Positions 52,120 to 59,992 of a stretch of 64,000 nt of DNA are shown here, piece after piece. The notes under the pieces were generated by a model that saw nothing but the letters and a program-made list of their open reading frames with translations, was not told the DNA's origin and did not search any database. The stretch's first letter is position 1. The number at the start of each line of letters is the position of its first letter. The DNA is from Rhodoblastus sp. 17X3 (lineage in GTDB: Bacteria > Pseudomonadota > Alphaproteobacteria > Rhizobiales > Beijerinckiaceae), in NCBI RefSeq assembly GCF_030056575.1, contig NZ_JASHHX010000008.1, positions 97,113-161,112 on the forward strand. The letters run 5' to 3'. Made by a program: the position numbers and the translations under genes.

Positions 52120-53061
52120 ATGGCGCATCCGGAGCCTTCCTCGCCCTCCCTGCCGGCGTCTTTCGTCGCCTTCGGCCTTCGCGCCGAGGCCGAACCCATC
52201 GCGCCCGGCCTGCATGTCGTGGCGACGCCGATCGGAAATCTGCGCGACATCACCTTGCGTGCTCTGGCGACGCTGGCCGCCGCCGACGCCGTGATCGCCG
52301 AGGACACCCGTGTCAGCCGCAACCTTCTCGCTCATTACGGCATTGCGACGCCGCTGGTCGCCTATCACGAGCATAACGCCGAACAGATGCGGCCTCTTTT
52401 GCTCGCCCGGCTGCAAAAGGGCGAAAGGCTCGCCCTGATTTCCGACGCCGGCACCCCTCTGGTGTCCGATCCGGGCTTCAAGCTGGTCGGCGAGGCGGTC
52501 GCGGCCGGAATCCCGGTCACTTCGGCGCCCGGACCCTCCGCCGTTCTGGCGGCGCTGGTCATCGCCGGCCTGCCGACGGATCGTTTCTTCTTTGAGGGCT
52601 TCCTGCCGGCCAAGAGCGGCGCGCGCCGCGCCCGCATCGCGGAGCTGGCGTCCATTCCCGGCACGCTGGTGCTATTCGAATCCGCGCGGCGGCTGGCGGA
52701 GACGCTGGCCGATCTCGCCGCAGTGCTCGGCCCGCGCCAGGCGGCGGTCGCGCGCGAACTGACCAAGCATTACGAATCGGTGCGCCGGGGCGCGCTGGAT
52801 GTTTTGGCGGCTGATTACGAGCGCGACGGGCCGCCCAAGGGCGAAATCGTGCTGCTGGTGGCGCCGCCTGGGGAAGACGCTCCGGCGCTCGATGGCGCCG
52901 CGCTCGATGACAAGATCCGCGCGGCGTTGCAGAAATTCTCGCTCAAGGACGCCGCAAGCGTCGTTTCCGCCGACACGGGACAGTCGCGTCGAAAAGTCTA
53001 TGCCCGGGCGCTGGAGCTATCCGGCGAGTCCAGGGCCAAAGGCCAAGGCGAGAGCGAATGA
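52120..53061 (+). CDS. rsmI: 16S rRNA (cytidine1402-2'-O)-methyltransferase
   Basis: Adds the 2'-O-methyl group at C1402 of 16S rRNA in the decoding site. The tetrapyrrole-methylase fold shows LHVVATPIGNLRDITLRAL, AEDTRVSRNLL, ISDAGTPLVSDPG and SAPGPSAVLAAL, all RsmI signatures. 313 residues, slightly long, owing to an N-terminal extension of about 25 residues. The stop overlaps the yraN start (ATGA). Confidence 0.96.
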   Translation: MAHPEPSSPSLPASFVAFGLRAEAEPIAPGLHVVATPIGNLRDITLRALATLAAADAVIAEDTRVSRNLLAHYGIATPLVAYHEHNAEQMRPLLLARLQKGERLALISDAGTPLVSDPGFKLVGEAVAAGIPVTSAPGPSAVLAALVIAGLPTDRFFFEGFLPAKSGARRARIAELASIPGTLVLFESARRLAETLADLAAVLGPRQAAVARELTKHYESVRRGALDVLAADYERDGPPKGEIVLLVAPPGEDAPALDGAALDDKIRAALQKFSLKDAASVVSADTGQSRRKVYARALELSGESRAKGQGESE

Positions 53062-53426
53062 GCCGCCGCCGTTCCGCGCGCGTTTTCGGCCTGCGGGCGG
53101 AGGCGCTGGCGGCCCTGTGGCTGCGCCTGAAATTTTTTCGCATTCTGGCGCGAAACTATGCGGCTTCGGGCGGCGAGATCGACGTGATCGCCCGGCGGGG
53201 CGATCTGCTGGTCTTTGTCGAGGTCAAGGCGCGGCCCGAATTCGAGGCGGCCCAGATGGCGATCGATGCGCGCAAGATTGCGCGCATTTCCCGCGCGGCG
53301 CGGGTCTGGCTCGCCTCCCATCCGCGGCTCGCGCCATGCGCCTTGCGCGGCGACGCCATTCTCGTCGCGCCACGCCGTCCGCCACGCCATGTCCCCGGGG
53401 CGTTCGAGCTCGATCTGTTTGCGTGA
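53058..53426 (+). CDS. yraN: UPF0102 protein YraN (nuclease-like fold)
   Basis: A 122-residue protein of the YraN/UPF0102 family with an endonuclease-like core: GGEIDVIARRGDLLVFVEVK provides the Asp and the ExK of a PD-(D/E)xK-type site. The family function is not established, although it is conserved beside rsmI. Coupled to rsmI by a 4-base overlap. The gshB gene that often follows in Rhizobiales is instead at 23.7 kb. Confidence 0.93.
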   Translation: MSRRRSARVFGLRAEALAALWLRLKFFRILARNYAASGGEIDVIARRGDLLVFVEVKARPEFEAAQMAIDARKIARISRAARVWLASHPRLAPCALRGDAILVAPRRPPRHVPGAFELDLFA

Positions 53427-53560
53427 CGCCGGCGCCCGCGCTTTTTTACCCGGCGGGCTAGTCTTTTCGGGTTTTTGCCTGTATGAGACCCGTTCTTGAA
53501 TTTCCCCGCGCGCCCCTGACCATTTCCGGACGGACGCCGCGGCCGGACCGGAGTTTTGAA

Positions 53561-53749
53561 ATGGCTGTTCCGAAAAGAAAAACCTCGCCGATGAAGCGCG
53601 GCTTCCGCCGCTCGGCCGACGCCATCGCCGCCCCGACCTATGTCGAGGACAAGGACTCGGGCGAACTGCGCCGTCCCCATCACATCGATCTGAAGACCGG
53701 CATGTACAAGGGACGTCAGATCCTGACGGTCAAGTCCGCCGAAGACTGA
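53561..53749 (+). CDS. rpmF: 50S ribosomal protein L32
   Basis: A 62-residue large-subunit protein. [20 protein letters not shown] and [16 protein letters not shown] are diagnostic of the alphaproteobacterial L32, which lacks the zinc-binding cysteines. The ATG at 53561 follows CGGAG 7 bases upstream. A strong terminator lies 23 bases downstream. Confidence 0.97.
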   Translation: MAVPKRKTSPMKRGFRRSADAIAAPTYVEDKDSGELRRPHHIDLKTGMYKGRQILTVKSAED

Positions 53750-53772
53750 GCCGAAAAGCTCGTCGAGATTTA

Positions 53773-53797
53773 AAGGCCGGCGCTTCGCCGGCCTTTT
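53773..53797 (+). terminator. Rho-independent terminator of rpmF
   Basis: AAGGCCGGCG (53773-53782) and CGCCGGCCTT (53786-53795) form a perfect 10-bp stem with loop CTT. Ts continue to 53797. Confidence 0.9.
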
Positions 53798-53813
53798 GTC
53801 ATTGGGTATTATA

Positions 53814-53854
53814 CCAAGCCTCACATGTCACATGTTGTGACATGTGAGGCTTGG
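53814..53854. repeat. Perfect 19-bp inverted repeat (41-base hairpin) beside the restriction gene
   Basis: CCAAGCCTCACATGTCACA (53814-53832) and its exact complement (53836-53854) flank a 3-base loop TGT. The arm contains overlapping CACATGT units. It lies 17 bases after the rpmF terminator and 75 bases past the stop of the minus-strand Mrr-like gene. There is no T-run on either side, so a simple terminator is not the best explanation. It could be a relict repeat element, a recombination or boundary site, or an RNA processing hairpin. Confidence 0.85.
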
Positions 53855-53929
53855 CTAGGCGCGACTGCGCCGCCGAGCTGATGCGAGGGGTCCTTGACCA
53901 CGACAAGTCGCGGTCAAGGAGAAATAGAT

Positions 53930-54946
53930 CTATTGATCGGGCAGGACATCCGGCACCAGCATGCGGCGCAGCGGGATCTGCTTACGGAATTTCAGATCGA
54001 GCCCGTCGTAATATTTCTCGATCAGACTGACGAATTCGACGCCGTCGACCAGCTTCAGATTGCCCTTGGCGGCGGCGAAATTTTGCGCGGCCGCGGTATA
54101 GCCGCCGGTGGTGATGAAGATCCCGACGTCGCGGTCATGGATCATCGCATAGAAGGCCTTGACCAGATCGGGGCCGACATTGCCCTCATGCGCCTTGACC
54201 TGAATCTTGAGGATCGGCGGCTCGATCCCGAGTTCGTCGCGATGGGCGACGACGTCAATGCCATCGTCGCGCACAGCGCGGGTGGCGTGCGCATTATAAC
54301 CCATGGCGCGGAACAGGTCGGCAACGAAGGGCTCCAGCGGAAAGCCCTTCAGGTCGGTCTTGATGCGCTTGGAAATAAAATCCTTGGTCGTCTCCGCGAT
54401 GTCGCGCGCGACGCGAGCCTCGGTCTCATCGTCATTGGGCGCCGATGACTTCTGCGGTCCGGCGCCTGACGGCGGCTCGAAGCGGCGGATGAATTCCGCG
54501 GCGAAATTGCGCACCTCGAACGGCGTCAGGACCGAGCCCAGCTCATAGAGCGCGCCTTGCGAAAAGACGTCGCGGCTGAGCGAGGCCATCCAGCGCACGC
54601 GGCGCCGGTGCGGAAAGTCCGGATTATTGGTCCGGTCGTAAATATAGGGCGTGGCGATTTCGCCCCAAAGCAAGGTTCGGTCGATCTTGCGCGGATAGAT
54701 CACGCGGTCGCCAATCTTCATCTCATGCACGAAGCGGAACAATTGGCCGGCCTGGGCCGGGATCGCGCTCGGCTTCGCTTCGCCGTTCTGGGCGAAGGCG
54801 TCCTTGAAGGCCGATCTTTGCGCAGGCAAGGCGCTGACATCCTTGTTGACGTCGCGGAAGCTGACGGCAATCTGGCCATTCTCGATGAAAAGCGGATCGG
54901 CTTCGCTGTCGCCGCCCGCGCGGACCGCCCAGACTCGGAAGCTCAT
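53930..54946 (-). CDS. Mrr-type restriction endonuclease (solitary, with N-terminal reader-like domain)
   Basis: A 338-residue protein with two parts. The C-terminal part (about 195-320) has the Mrr catalytic core: Asp231 in DDGIDVVA and the QxK pair Gln249/Lys251 in KIQVKAHEGN, with Glu205 in the preceding helix. This is the PD-(D/E)xK layout of type IV enzymes that cut modified DNA. The N-terminal part (about 1-155), with VWAVRAGG, GDRVIYPRKID and LLWGEIATPYIYD, looks like a PUA/EVE-type base reader, which is inference. No methyltransferase is adjacent. A type II enzyme or a stress nuclease are alternatives. A terminator lies in its short leader. Confidence 0.82.
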   Translation of the reverse strand: MSFRVWAVRAGGDSEADPLFIENGQIAVSFRDVNKDVSALPAQRSAFKDAFAQNGEAKPSAIPAQAGQLFRFVHEMKIGDRVIYPRKIDRTLLWGEIATPYIYDRTNNPDFPHRRRVRWMASLSRDVFSQGALYELGSVLTPFEVRNFAAEFIRRFEPPSGAGPQKSSAPNDDETEARVARDIAETTKDFISKRIKTDLKGFPLEPFVADLFRAMGYNAHATRAVRDDGIDVVAHRDELGIEPPILKIQVKAHEGNVGPDLVKAFYAMIHDRDVGIFITTGGYTAAAQNFAAAKGNLKLVDGVEFVSLIEKYYDGLDLKFRKQIPLRRMLVPDVLPDQ

Positions 54947-54963
54947 CTTTCGGAGACCTGCAC

Positions 54964-54994
54964 AAAAAAGACGGCCGGGAGAATCCCGACCGTC
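54964..54994 (-). terminator. Rho-independent terminator between phaB and the restriction gene
   Basis: On the minus strand GACGGTCGGGA and TCCCGGCCGTC form an 11-bp stem (one G-T pair) with loop TTC, followed by TTTTTT (54969-54964). It ends the phaA-phaB transcript. It also lies only 17 bases before the ATG of the restriction gene (54946), so any transcript reaching that gene from upstream must pass it. Confidence 0.9.
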
Positions 54995-55017
54995 AAGCTG
55001 TCTAGTCGATTTTATTT

Positions 55018-55035
55018 CACGGCGATATCGCCGTG
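55018..55035. promoter_or_regulatory. 18-bp perfect palindrome in a candidate promoter for the restriction gene
   Basis: CACGGCGATATCGCCGTG is a perfect palindrome. On the minus strand TAAAAT (55014-55009) is a good -10 element and the palindrome fills the 17-base spacer and most of a weak -35 (TGCACG, 55037-55032). This would be the only promoter-like signal between phaB and the restriction gene. It could instead be just a hairpin in the phaB 3' end. Confidence 0.5.
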
Positions 55036-55043
55036 CAGTTGTA

Positions 55044-55079
55044 TTCGCGGGCGTCGCGCAGAGGAACGCCGCCCGCGAA
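55044..55079. terminator. 10-bp hairpin right after phaB
   Basis: TTCGCGGGCG (55044-55053) and CGCCCGCGAA (55070-55079) form a perfect stem around a 16-base loop, 6 bases after the phaB stop. There is no T-run; it probably protects the 3' end or pauses polymerase ahead of the main terminator. Confidence 0.55.
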
Positions 55080-55085
55080 ATCCCA

Positions 55086-55811
55086 TCAGATCATGTACTG
55101 GCCGCCATTGGCCGAAAGGGTCGAGCCGGTGATGAAGGCCGCGTCGTCGGCGACGAGGAAGACAACCGCGCGGGCGATTTCCTCCGGCTCGCCGAGACGG
55201 CCGACGGGGATATGCGGCAGAATCGCCTTCTCGACCACCGCCGGGTCGATCGCCTTGACCATTTCAGTGGCGATATAGCCGGGGCAGATGGCGTTGACGG
55301 TGATGCCGGCCTTGGCGCCTTCCTGGGCCAGGGCCTTGACGAAGCCGATGTCGCCGGCCTTGGCGGCGGAATAGTTCACCTGGCCCATCTGGCCCTTCTG
55401 GCCATTGACCGAGGAGATGCAGACGACGCGGCCGAACTTGCGGGCGCGCATGCCTTCCCACACCGGGCGGGTCATGTTGAACAGCGAGTTCAGATTGGTG
55501 TTGATGACGCCGTACCACTGGTCCTTGGTCATCTTGTGGAACATGCCGTCCTTGGTGATGCCGGCATTGTTGACCAGCACCTCGACGGGACCCAGTTCGG
55601 CTTCGACCTTGGCGATGCCGGCGGCGCAGGCGTCGTAGTCGGACACGTCCCACTTGTAGACATGGATGCCGGTTTCGGCGTTGAAAGCCTTGGCGGCTTC
55701 GTCATTGCCGGCATAGCTGGCGGCGACCTTGTAGCCGGCGGCCTTCAGCGCCTTCGAGATGGCGGCGCCGATGCCGCGCGTTCCGCCGGTGACGATTGCG
55801 ACTCGAGACAT
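55086..55811 (-). CDS. phaB: Acetoacetyl-CoA reductase
   Basis: NADPH-dependent reduction of acetoacetyl-CoA to (R)-3-hydroxybutyryl-CoA for polyhydroxybutyrate. The 241-residue short-chain reductase starts MSRVAIVTGGTRGIGAAISK; VNNAGITKDGMFHKMT and the catalytic SSVNGQKGQMGQVNYSAAKAG (Ser, Tyr-x-x-x-Lys, with GQ repeats) are typical PhaB. AAGGGGG precedes the ATG. It is downstream of phaA with a structured 116-base spacer. Confidence 0.95.
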   Translation of the reverse strand: MSRVAIVTGGTRGIGAAISKALKAAGYKVAASYAGNDEAAKAFNAETGIHVYKWDVSDYDACAAGIAKVEAELGPVEVLVNNAGITKDGMFHKMTKDQWYGVINTNLNSLFNMTRPVWEGMRARKFGRVVCISSVNGQKGQMGQVNYSAAKAGDIGFVKALAQEGAKAGITVNAICPGYIATEMVKAIDPAVVEKAILPHIPVGRLGEPEEIARAVVFLVADDAAFITGSTLSANGGQYMI

Positions 55812-55847
55812 GTTTCCCCCTTGTTATTCTGTGTGTTGCGACGAAAA

Positions 55848-55912
55848 GGCGCCGGCCGCGCCAAAAAGCGTCGACGACGCCTGCCTTTCGACGGGCTATC
55901 GCGGCCGGCGCC
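55848..55912. repeat. Long inverted repeat between phaA and phaB
   Basis: GGCGCCGGCCGCG (55848-55860) and CGCGGCCGGCGCC (55900-55912) are perfect 13-bp complements. The 39-base loop holds a second small stem GCGTC/GACGC (55868-55872 with 55876-55880). It can fold as a multi-stem element in the phaA-phaB message, possibly setting the ratio of the two enzymes. Confidence 0.7.
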
Positions 55913-55927
55913 GATGTTGCGTTGAGA

Positions 55928-57103
55928 TCAGCGTTCGACGGCCAGGGCGACGCCCATGCCGCCGCCGATGCACAGGGTGGCGACGCCCTTCTTGGAGTCG
56001 CGCTTCTGCATTTCGTGCAGCAGGGTGACGAGGACGCGGGCGCCGGAAGCGCCGATCGGATGGCCGATGGCGATGGCGCCGCCATTGACATTCACCTTGG
56101 TCGTATCCCAGCCCAGTTCCCGGTTGACCGAGATGGCCTGCGCCGCGAAAGCCTCATTGGCTTCGATCAGGTCGAGGTCCTGGATGTTCCAGCCGGCCTT
56201 GGCGAGAGCCTTGCGGACGGAGGGAATCGGGCCCGTGCCCATGATGGCCGGATCGACGCCGGCGGTCGCCCAGGAGGCGACGCGCGCCAGCGGGGTCAGG
56301 CCGCGCTTGGAGGCTTCCGCGGCGGTCATCAGCACGAGGGCGGCGCCGCCGTCATTGATGCCCGAGGCGTTGCCAGCCGTCACGGTGCCTTCCTTGCTGA
56401 AGGCGGGGCGCAGCTTGGCGAGCTGATCGTAGGTGACGCCGTCGCGGATGAACTCGTCGGTGTCGACGACGATGTCCCCCTTCTTGGTCGAAATCGTGAA
56501 GGGAACGATCTCGTCCTTGAACTTGCCGGCCTTCTTGGCGGCTTCCGCCTTGTTCTGCGAGGCGGTGGCGAACTTGTCCTGCTCTTCGCGAGTGATCTGG
56601 AACTTGGTGGCGATATTTTCCGCCGTCGTTCCCATGTGATAGCCGTGGAAGGCGTCGGTCAGGCCGTCGCGCAGCATGGTGTCAAGGAATTTCAGGTCGC
56701 CCATCTTCACGCCATTGCGCAGGAAGGCGACGTGCGGCGCGAGCGTCATGTTCTCCATGCCGCCGGCGACGATGATGTTGGCGTCGCCATTGGCGATCTG
56801 CTGCAGGCCGAGCGCGACGGAGCGCAGGCCGGAGCCGCAGAGCTGGTTCAGGCCCCAGGCGGTCTTTTCCTGCGGGATGCCGGCCTTCATAGCGGCCTGG
56901 CGGGCGGGGTTCTGGCCCTGGTTGGCCGAGAGAACCTGGCCGAGGATGACTTCATCCACTTCGTCGCCAGCGACTTTGGCGCGCTCCAGGGCGGCCTTGA
57001 CAGCGGCGGCGCCCAGTTCAAAGGCCTGAACATTGGCAAACGCTCCGGCGAAGGAGCCCACCGCGGTGCGGGCGGCGGAAACGATCACGACATCGGTCGA
57101 CAT
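55928..57103 (-). CDS. phaA: Acetyl-CoA acetyltransferase (beta-ketothiolase)
   Basis: Condenses two acetyl-CoA to acetoacetyl-CoA, first step of polyhydroxybutyrate synthesis. The 391-residue thiolase has the acyl-enzyme Cys in [14 protein letters not shown], His in [19 protein letters not shown] and Cys in [17 protein letters not shown]. The ATG at 57103 follows GGAGG 7 bases upstream; the longer frame to 57178 was rejected. Confidence 0.96.
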   Translation of the reverse strand: MSTDVVIVSAARTAVGSFAGAFANVQAFELGAAAVKAALERAKVAGDEVDEVILGQVLSANQGQNPARQAAMKAGIPQEKTAWGLNQLCGSGLRSVALGLQQIANGDANIIVAGGMENMTLAPHVAFLRNGVKMGDLKFLDTMLRDGLTDAFHGYHMGTTAENIATKFQITREEQDKFATASQNKAEAAKKAGKFKDEIVPFTISTKKGDIVVDTDEFIRDGVTYDQLAKLRPAFSKEGTVTAGNASGINDGGAALVLMTAAEASKRGLTPLARVASWATAGVDPAIMGTGPIPSVRKALAKAGWNIQDLDLIEANEAFAAQAISVNRELGWDTTKVNVNGGAIAIGHPIGASGARVLVTLLHEMQKRDSKKGVATLCIGGGMGVALAVER

Positions 57104-57431
57104 GCAAAATCCTCCGGAATGTCGCCTGGCGCCCCATGGGCGTGATGGACCTGGCGACTTGGCGGCTAGTTTGACCATTTTGGCGCGTGCGCGGTCAAGG
57201 CGTCAGGCGGTTCAAATTATGCTCTTTTGGTTGTAGGGCCTTCGCCGGAGACGAAGTATTGAAGAAGAAGTCGCTTTGCCTTTGCGCCAACGGGCGTTAT
57301 CGTCGTTCTCGCCGGAAACGCGGGCCACGCCTGACGTCCGGAAGGGAGGGCGGACTGGAAGCGCGGGCTGCAGGAGCCAATTTCAAGGGCGACTTGCAGT
57401 GCGACATCGCCGCCGGGCATGGGAATGAATA
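57104..57431. other. Divergent phaA/phaR regulatory region
   Basis: No gene is visible in these 328 bases. TTGACC (57171-57176) and GGTCAA (57193-57198) form an inverted repeat with a 16-base spacer. Read on either strand, TTGACC resembles a -35 element, so this may be a divergent promoter centre. TGC-rich stretches near 57280 and 57365-57405 recall sites bound by PhaR-type regulators, but I cannot define one with confidence. Confidence 0.4.
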
Positions 57432-58043
57432 ATGACCAACGAAAAAAAACCCGTCACCATCAAGAAATATGCGAACCGCCGTCTCTATAATACCGGCGCC
57501 AGCGCTTATGTGACCCTGGATGATCTGGCCGAAATGGTGAAGCACGGCGAGGACTTCGTCGTCTATGACGCCAAGAGCGGCGACGAAATAACACGCTCGG
57601 TTCTCGCCCAGATCATCTTCGAGCAGGAAGGAAAGACGGGGCAGAACTTGCTGCCGATCCGTTTCCTCCGCCAGCTGATCCGTTTCTATGGCGACAGCAT
57701 GCAGATGTTCGTGCCCAGCTATCTCGAATTCTCGATCGAGCGACTCACCAAGGACAGCCAAAAGTTCCGCGAGCAGCTGGATATCGCGATGAGCGGCAAC
57801 CCGCTCGCCACGCCTACGCGGCAGATGTTCCAGACGATGGAGGAGCAGGCGCGCAAGAACATGGCCATGTTCCACGAAGCTCTGGACATGTTCTCGCCCT
57901 TCGGCGCTCCCATGGGCGGCGCCATCGGCGAAGCCGGCAAGGCGGCGGCGCCCGCGGGCAAATCCACGGACGATCTGAGCGAAATGCGCGCACAGCTGGC
58001 GGAAATGCAGAAGCGCATCGACAATATCGCCAAGAAGGAATAA
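57432..58043 (+). CDS. phaR: Polyhydroxyalkanoate synthesis repressor PhaR
   Basis: DNA- and granule-binding regulator that couples polyhydroxybutyrate content to phasin and other gene expression. The 203-residue protein starts with the conserved DNA-binding part (ITIKKYANRRLYNT-type: here TIKKYANRRLYNTGASAYVT), then the PHB-accumulation regulatory segments (LLPIRFLRQLIRFYGDSMQ and YLEFSIERLTKDS). The C-terminus is a coiled coil. Divergent from phaA as usual. It converges on the EAL gene. Confidence 0.96.
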   Translation: MTNEKKPVTIKKYANRRLYNTGASAYVTLDDLAEMVKHGEDFVVYDAKSGDEITRSVLAQIIFEQEGKTGQNLLPIRFLRQLIRFYGDSMQMFVPSYLEFSIERLTKDSQKFREQLDIAMSGNPLATPTRQMFQTMEEQARKNMAMFHEALDMFSPFGAPMGGAIGEAGKAAAPAGKSTDDLSEMRAQLAEMQKRIDNIAKKE

Positions 58044-58064
58044 CGGCGCCGGTCCCGGCCGGGA

Positions 58065-59909
58065 TCAGGACGGGACGTAATTCCCGCCGTGCATATCCGC
58101 CGGGGCGACCCGCGCGGCGGCGAAATAGTCCCCCTGGAGAAATTCGACGCCCCAGTCGCGCAGGATCTTGGCGGTTTCGCCGTCCTCGACCCACTCGGCC
58201 ACGATCGGAATGCCGATATGGCGCGCAAGGTCGATCAGCGTGCGCACGAAGAAGCGATCGTCCACCGAGCGCGAAAGGTTCTGTACGAAGGCGCCGTCGA
58301 TCTTCACGAGATCGACATTGAGCCGGCGCAGGTTCTTGAACGAGGTATGGCCGGAGCCGAAATCGTCCATAGCCACTTTCGTTCCGAAGTGCTGGAGCGC
58401 GGCGATCGCGTCGGCGGTGGCCTCGACATCAGCGATGACGCAGGTTTCGGTGAGTTCTACGGTCAGGCGGCGCGCCAGGTCGTCGTCGGCGCCGAGCAGG
58501 GTGCGGAACCGCGAGATGAAATCCGGCTCGTGGAGGGTCTGGCCCGACATATTGACGGCGATGCGCATCTCGGGATGGTCCTGAAGCTTTTTCAGGGCCA
58601 GCTCCAGCACGCGCTGGTCGATCATCTGAATGAGGCCGGCTTTTTCGGCGGTCGGCAGCACGGCGGCCGGGGCCGCGAGCGATCCGTCCGAACGCCGCAG
58701 TCGCATCAGCGCCTCGAACATGGCGGGTTCGCCGCTCGGAGCGTCGACAATTGGCTGAAGGGCGATGAGGATGCGGTCGCTGTTCAGCGCGGAGACGATT
58801 TCATCCGAGATCTTCAGCGCGCGCATGCGCGCATCGTCGCGGGCGAGCGAAGGTTCATAGGCGACGAAGCGCGAGGCCCCCGGCTGGCGGGCGAGGTCAA
58901 GCGCCTCCTCGGCGTGCTGGAACAGGACATGCGCCGCGCGGCCGTTGCGCGGCGCCACGACGCCGCCGACGCGTAGCGACAGAGGCGCCGGGCCGACCGT
59001 GGTCTCGAAAGGAGCGGCGGCGGCGATCTCGACGAAACGCTCCGCAGCCGCCGCCATTTCCGCCGCGTCGCAATTTTCAAGCACGACGGCGAATTTATTG
59101 CCGGCGTAGCGCGCCAGAAGGTCGCGCTCCCGGCAATTGGCGCGCAGGCGCTGGGCGAGGCCGGCCAGCATCTGGTCGGCGATGTCGTAACCGTGGGTCC
59201 GGTTCAGGACGAAAAGATTGTCGACGCTGATCAGAAGCGCGGCGAAGGATTGTTTGCGCCGGGCGGCCTGGTCGTAGAAATTGGCTGTCAGCTCCAGCAG
59301 GCAAGCGCGGTTCAACGCGCCGGTCAGGGCGTCGAAGCGCGCTTTCAGCGCCAATTGGCGTTCCTGCTTGTAGCGGTCGGTGATCACGCGGACCAGGCCA
59401 TGCGCGCGCGCCGGCTTGCCGTCGGGCCCGGCGAACCAGCGTCCCGCGTCGTCGATCCAGACCGTCGCGTCGCGCGGCCCGTCCGGGGGAATCAGTCCGT
59501 AGCAAATCTGGAACGGGACGCCCGCGCCCTCGTCGGTCGCGGTGGATCGGGAAATCACGTCGAAACGCGAGCTTTCGCTGTCGTGCGACAGCCAGTCGGC
59601 ATAAGCGCGGCCGGTCTGGATCGATTCGATCTTCTTGACGCCCAGCACGGCGGCGGCGTTCGGCCCCCACTGGATGCGGTCGGTATGGAGATCCCAGTCA
59701 TAGACGGTCTGGCCGATCGAATCGAGGATCGCCCGCGGGTCCGGCGCGCCATGGGCCTCGGGCCTGAGGCGGGCGGCGACTCGGGCGGCCAGCGATTGCA
59801 GAGCCTTCAGGTCGCCTGACGCCTCTGGCGACAATGCGTCATCGTCGCCCAAGGCGACTTGCCGCATGGCGGTTTTCAGGGAGCGGGACGCCAAATAGCC
59901 AAGCTGCAC
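58065..59909 (-). CDS. PAS-GGDEF-EAL protein, predicted c-di-GMP phosphodiesterase
   Basis: A 614-residue signalling protein. A PAS-like sensor (about 60-180, QTVYDWDLHTDRIQW) precedes a GGDEF domain whose signature is AGNKF (about 268-272), so cyclase activity is not expected. The EAL domain (about 370-610) retains its catalytic set: FEALMRLR, NMSGQ, ELTET, AMDDFGSG, VKIDGAF, AEWVED and LQGDYF. It is therefore a probable c-di-GMP phosphodiesterase, possibly GTP-regulated. No transmembrane helix is evident, so it is likely cytoplasmic. Confidence 0.9.
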   Translation of the reverse strand: MQLGYLASRSLKTAMRQVALGDDDALSPEASGDLKALQSLAARVAARLRPEAHGAPDPRAILDSIGQTVYDWDLHTDRIQWGPNAAAVLGVKKIESIQTGRAYADWLSHDSESSRFDVISRSTATDEGAGVPFQICYGLIPPDGPRDATVWIDDAGRWFAGPDGKPARAHGLVRVITDRYKQERQLALKARFDALTGALNRACLLELTANFYDQAARRKQSFAALLISVDNLFVLNRTHGYDIADQMLAGLAQRLRANCRERDLLARYAGNKFAVVLENCDAAEMAAAAERFVEIAAAAPFETTVGPAPLSLRVGGVVAPRNGRAAHVLFQHAEEALDLARQPGASRFVAYEPSLARDDARMRALKISDEIVSALNSDRILIALQPIVDAPSGEPAMFEALMRLRRSDGSLAAPAAVLPTAEKAGLIQMIDQRVLELALKKLQDHPEMRIAVNMSGQTLHEPDFISRFRTLLGADDDLARRLTVELTETCVIADVEATADAIAALQHFGTKVAMDDFGSGHTSFKNLRRLNVDLVKIDGAFVQNLSRSVDDRFFVRTLIDLARHIGIPIVAEWVEDGETAKILRDWGVEFLQGDYFAAARVAPADMHGGNYVPS

Positions 59910-59992
59910 GTTTTAAACTTCCGGAACCAGGGAATTGCCCGCCAAATCATGGCGGGCGGCGCGTTAATTCCACGTATCGCAGCGTGAAGAAT

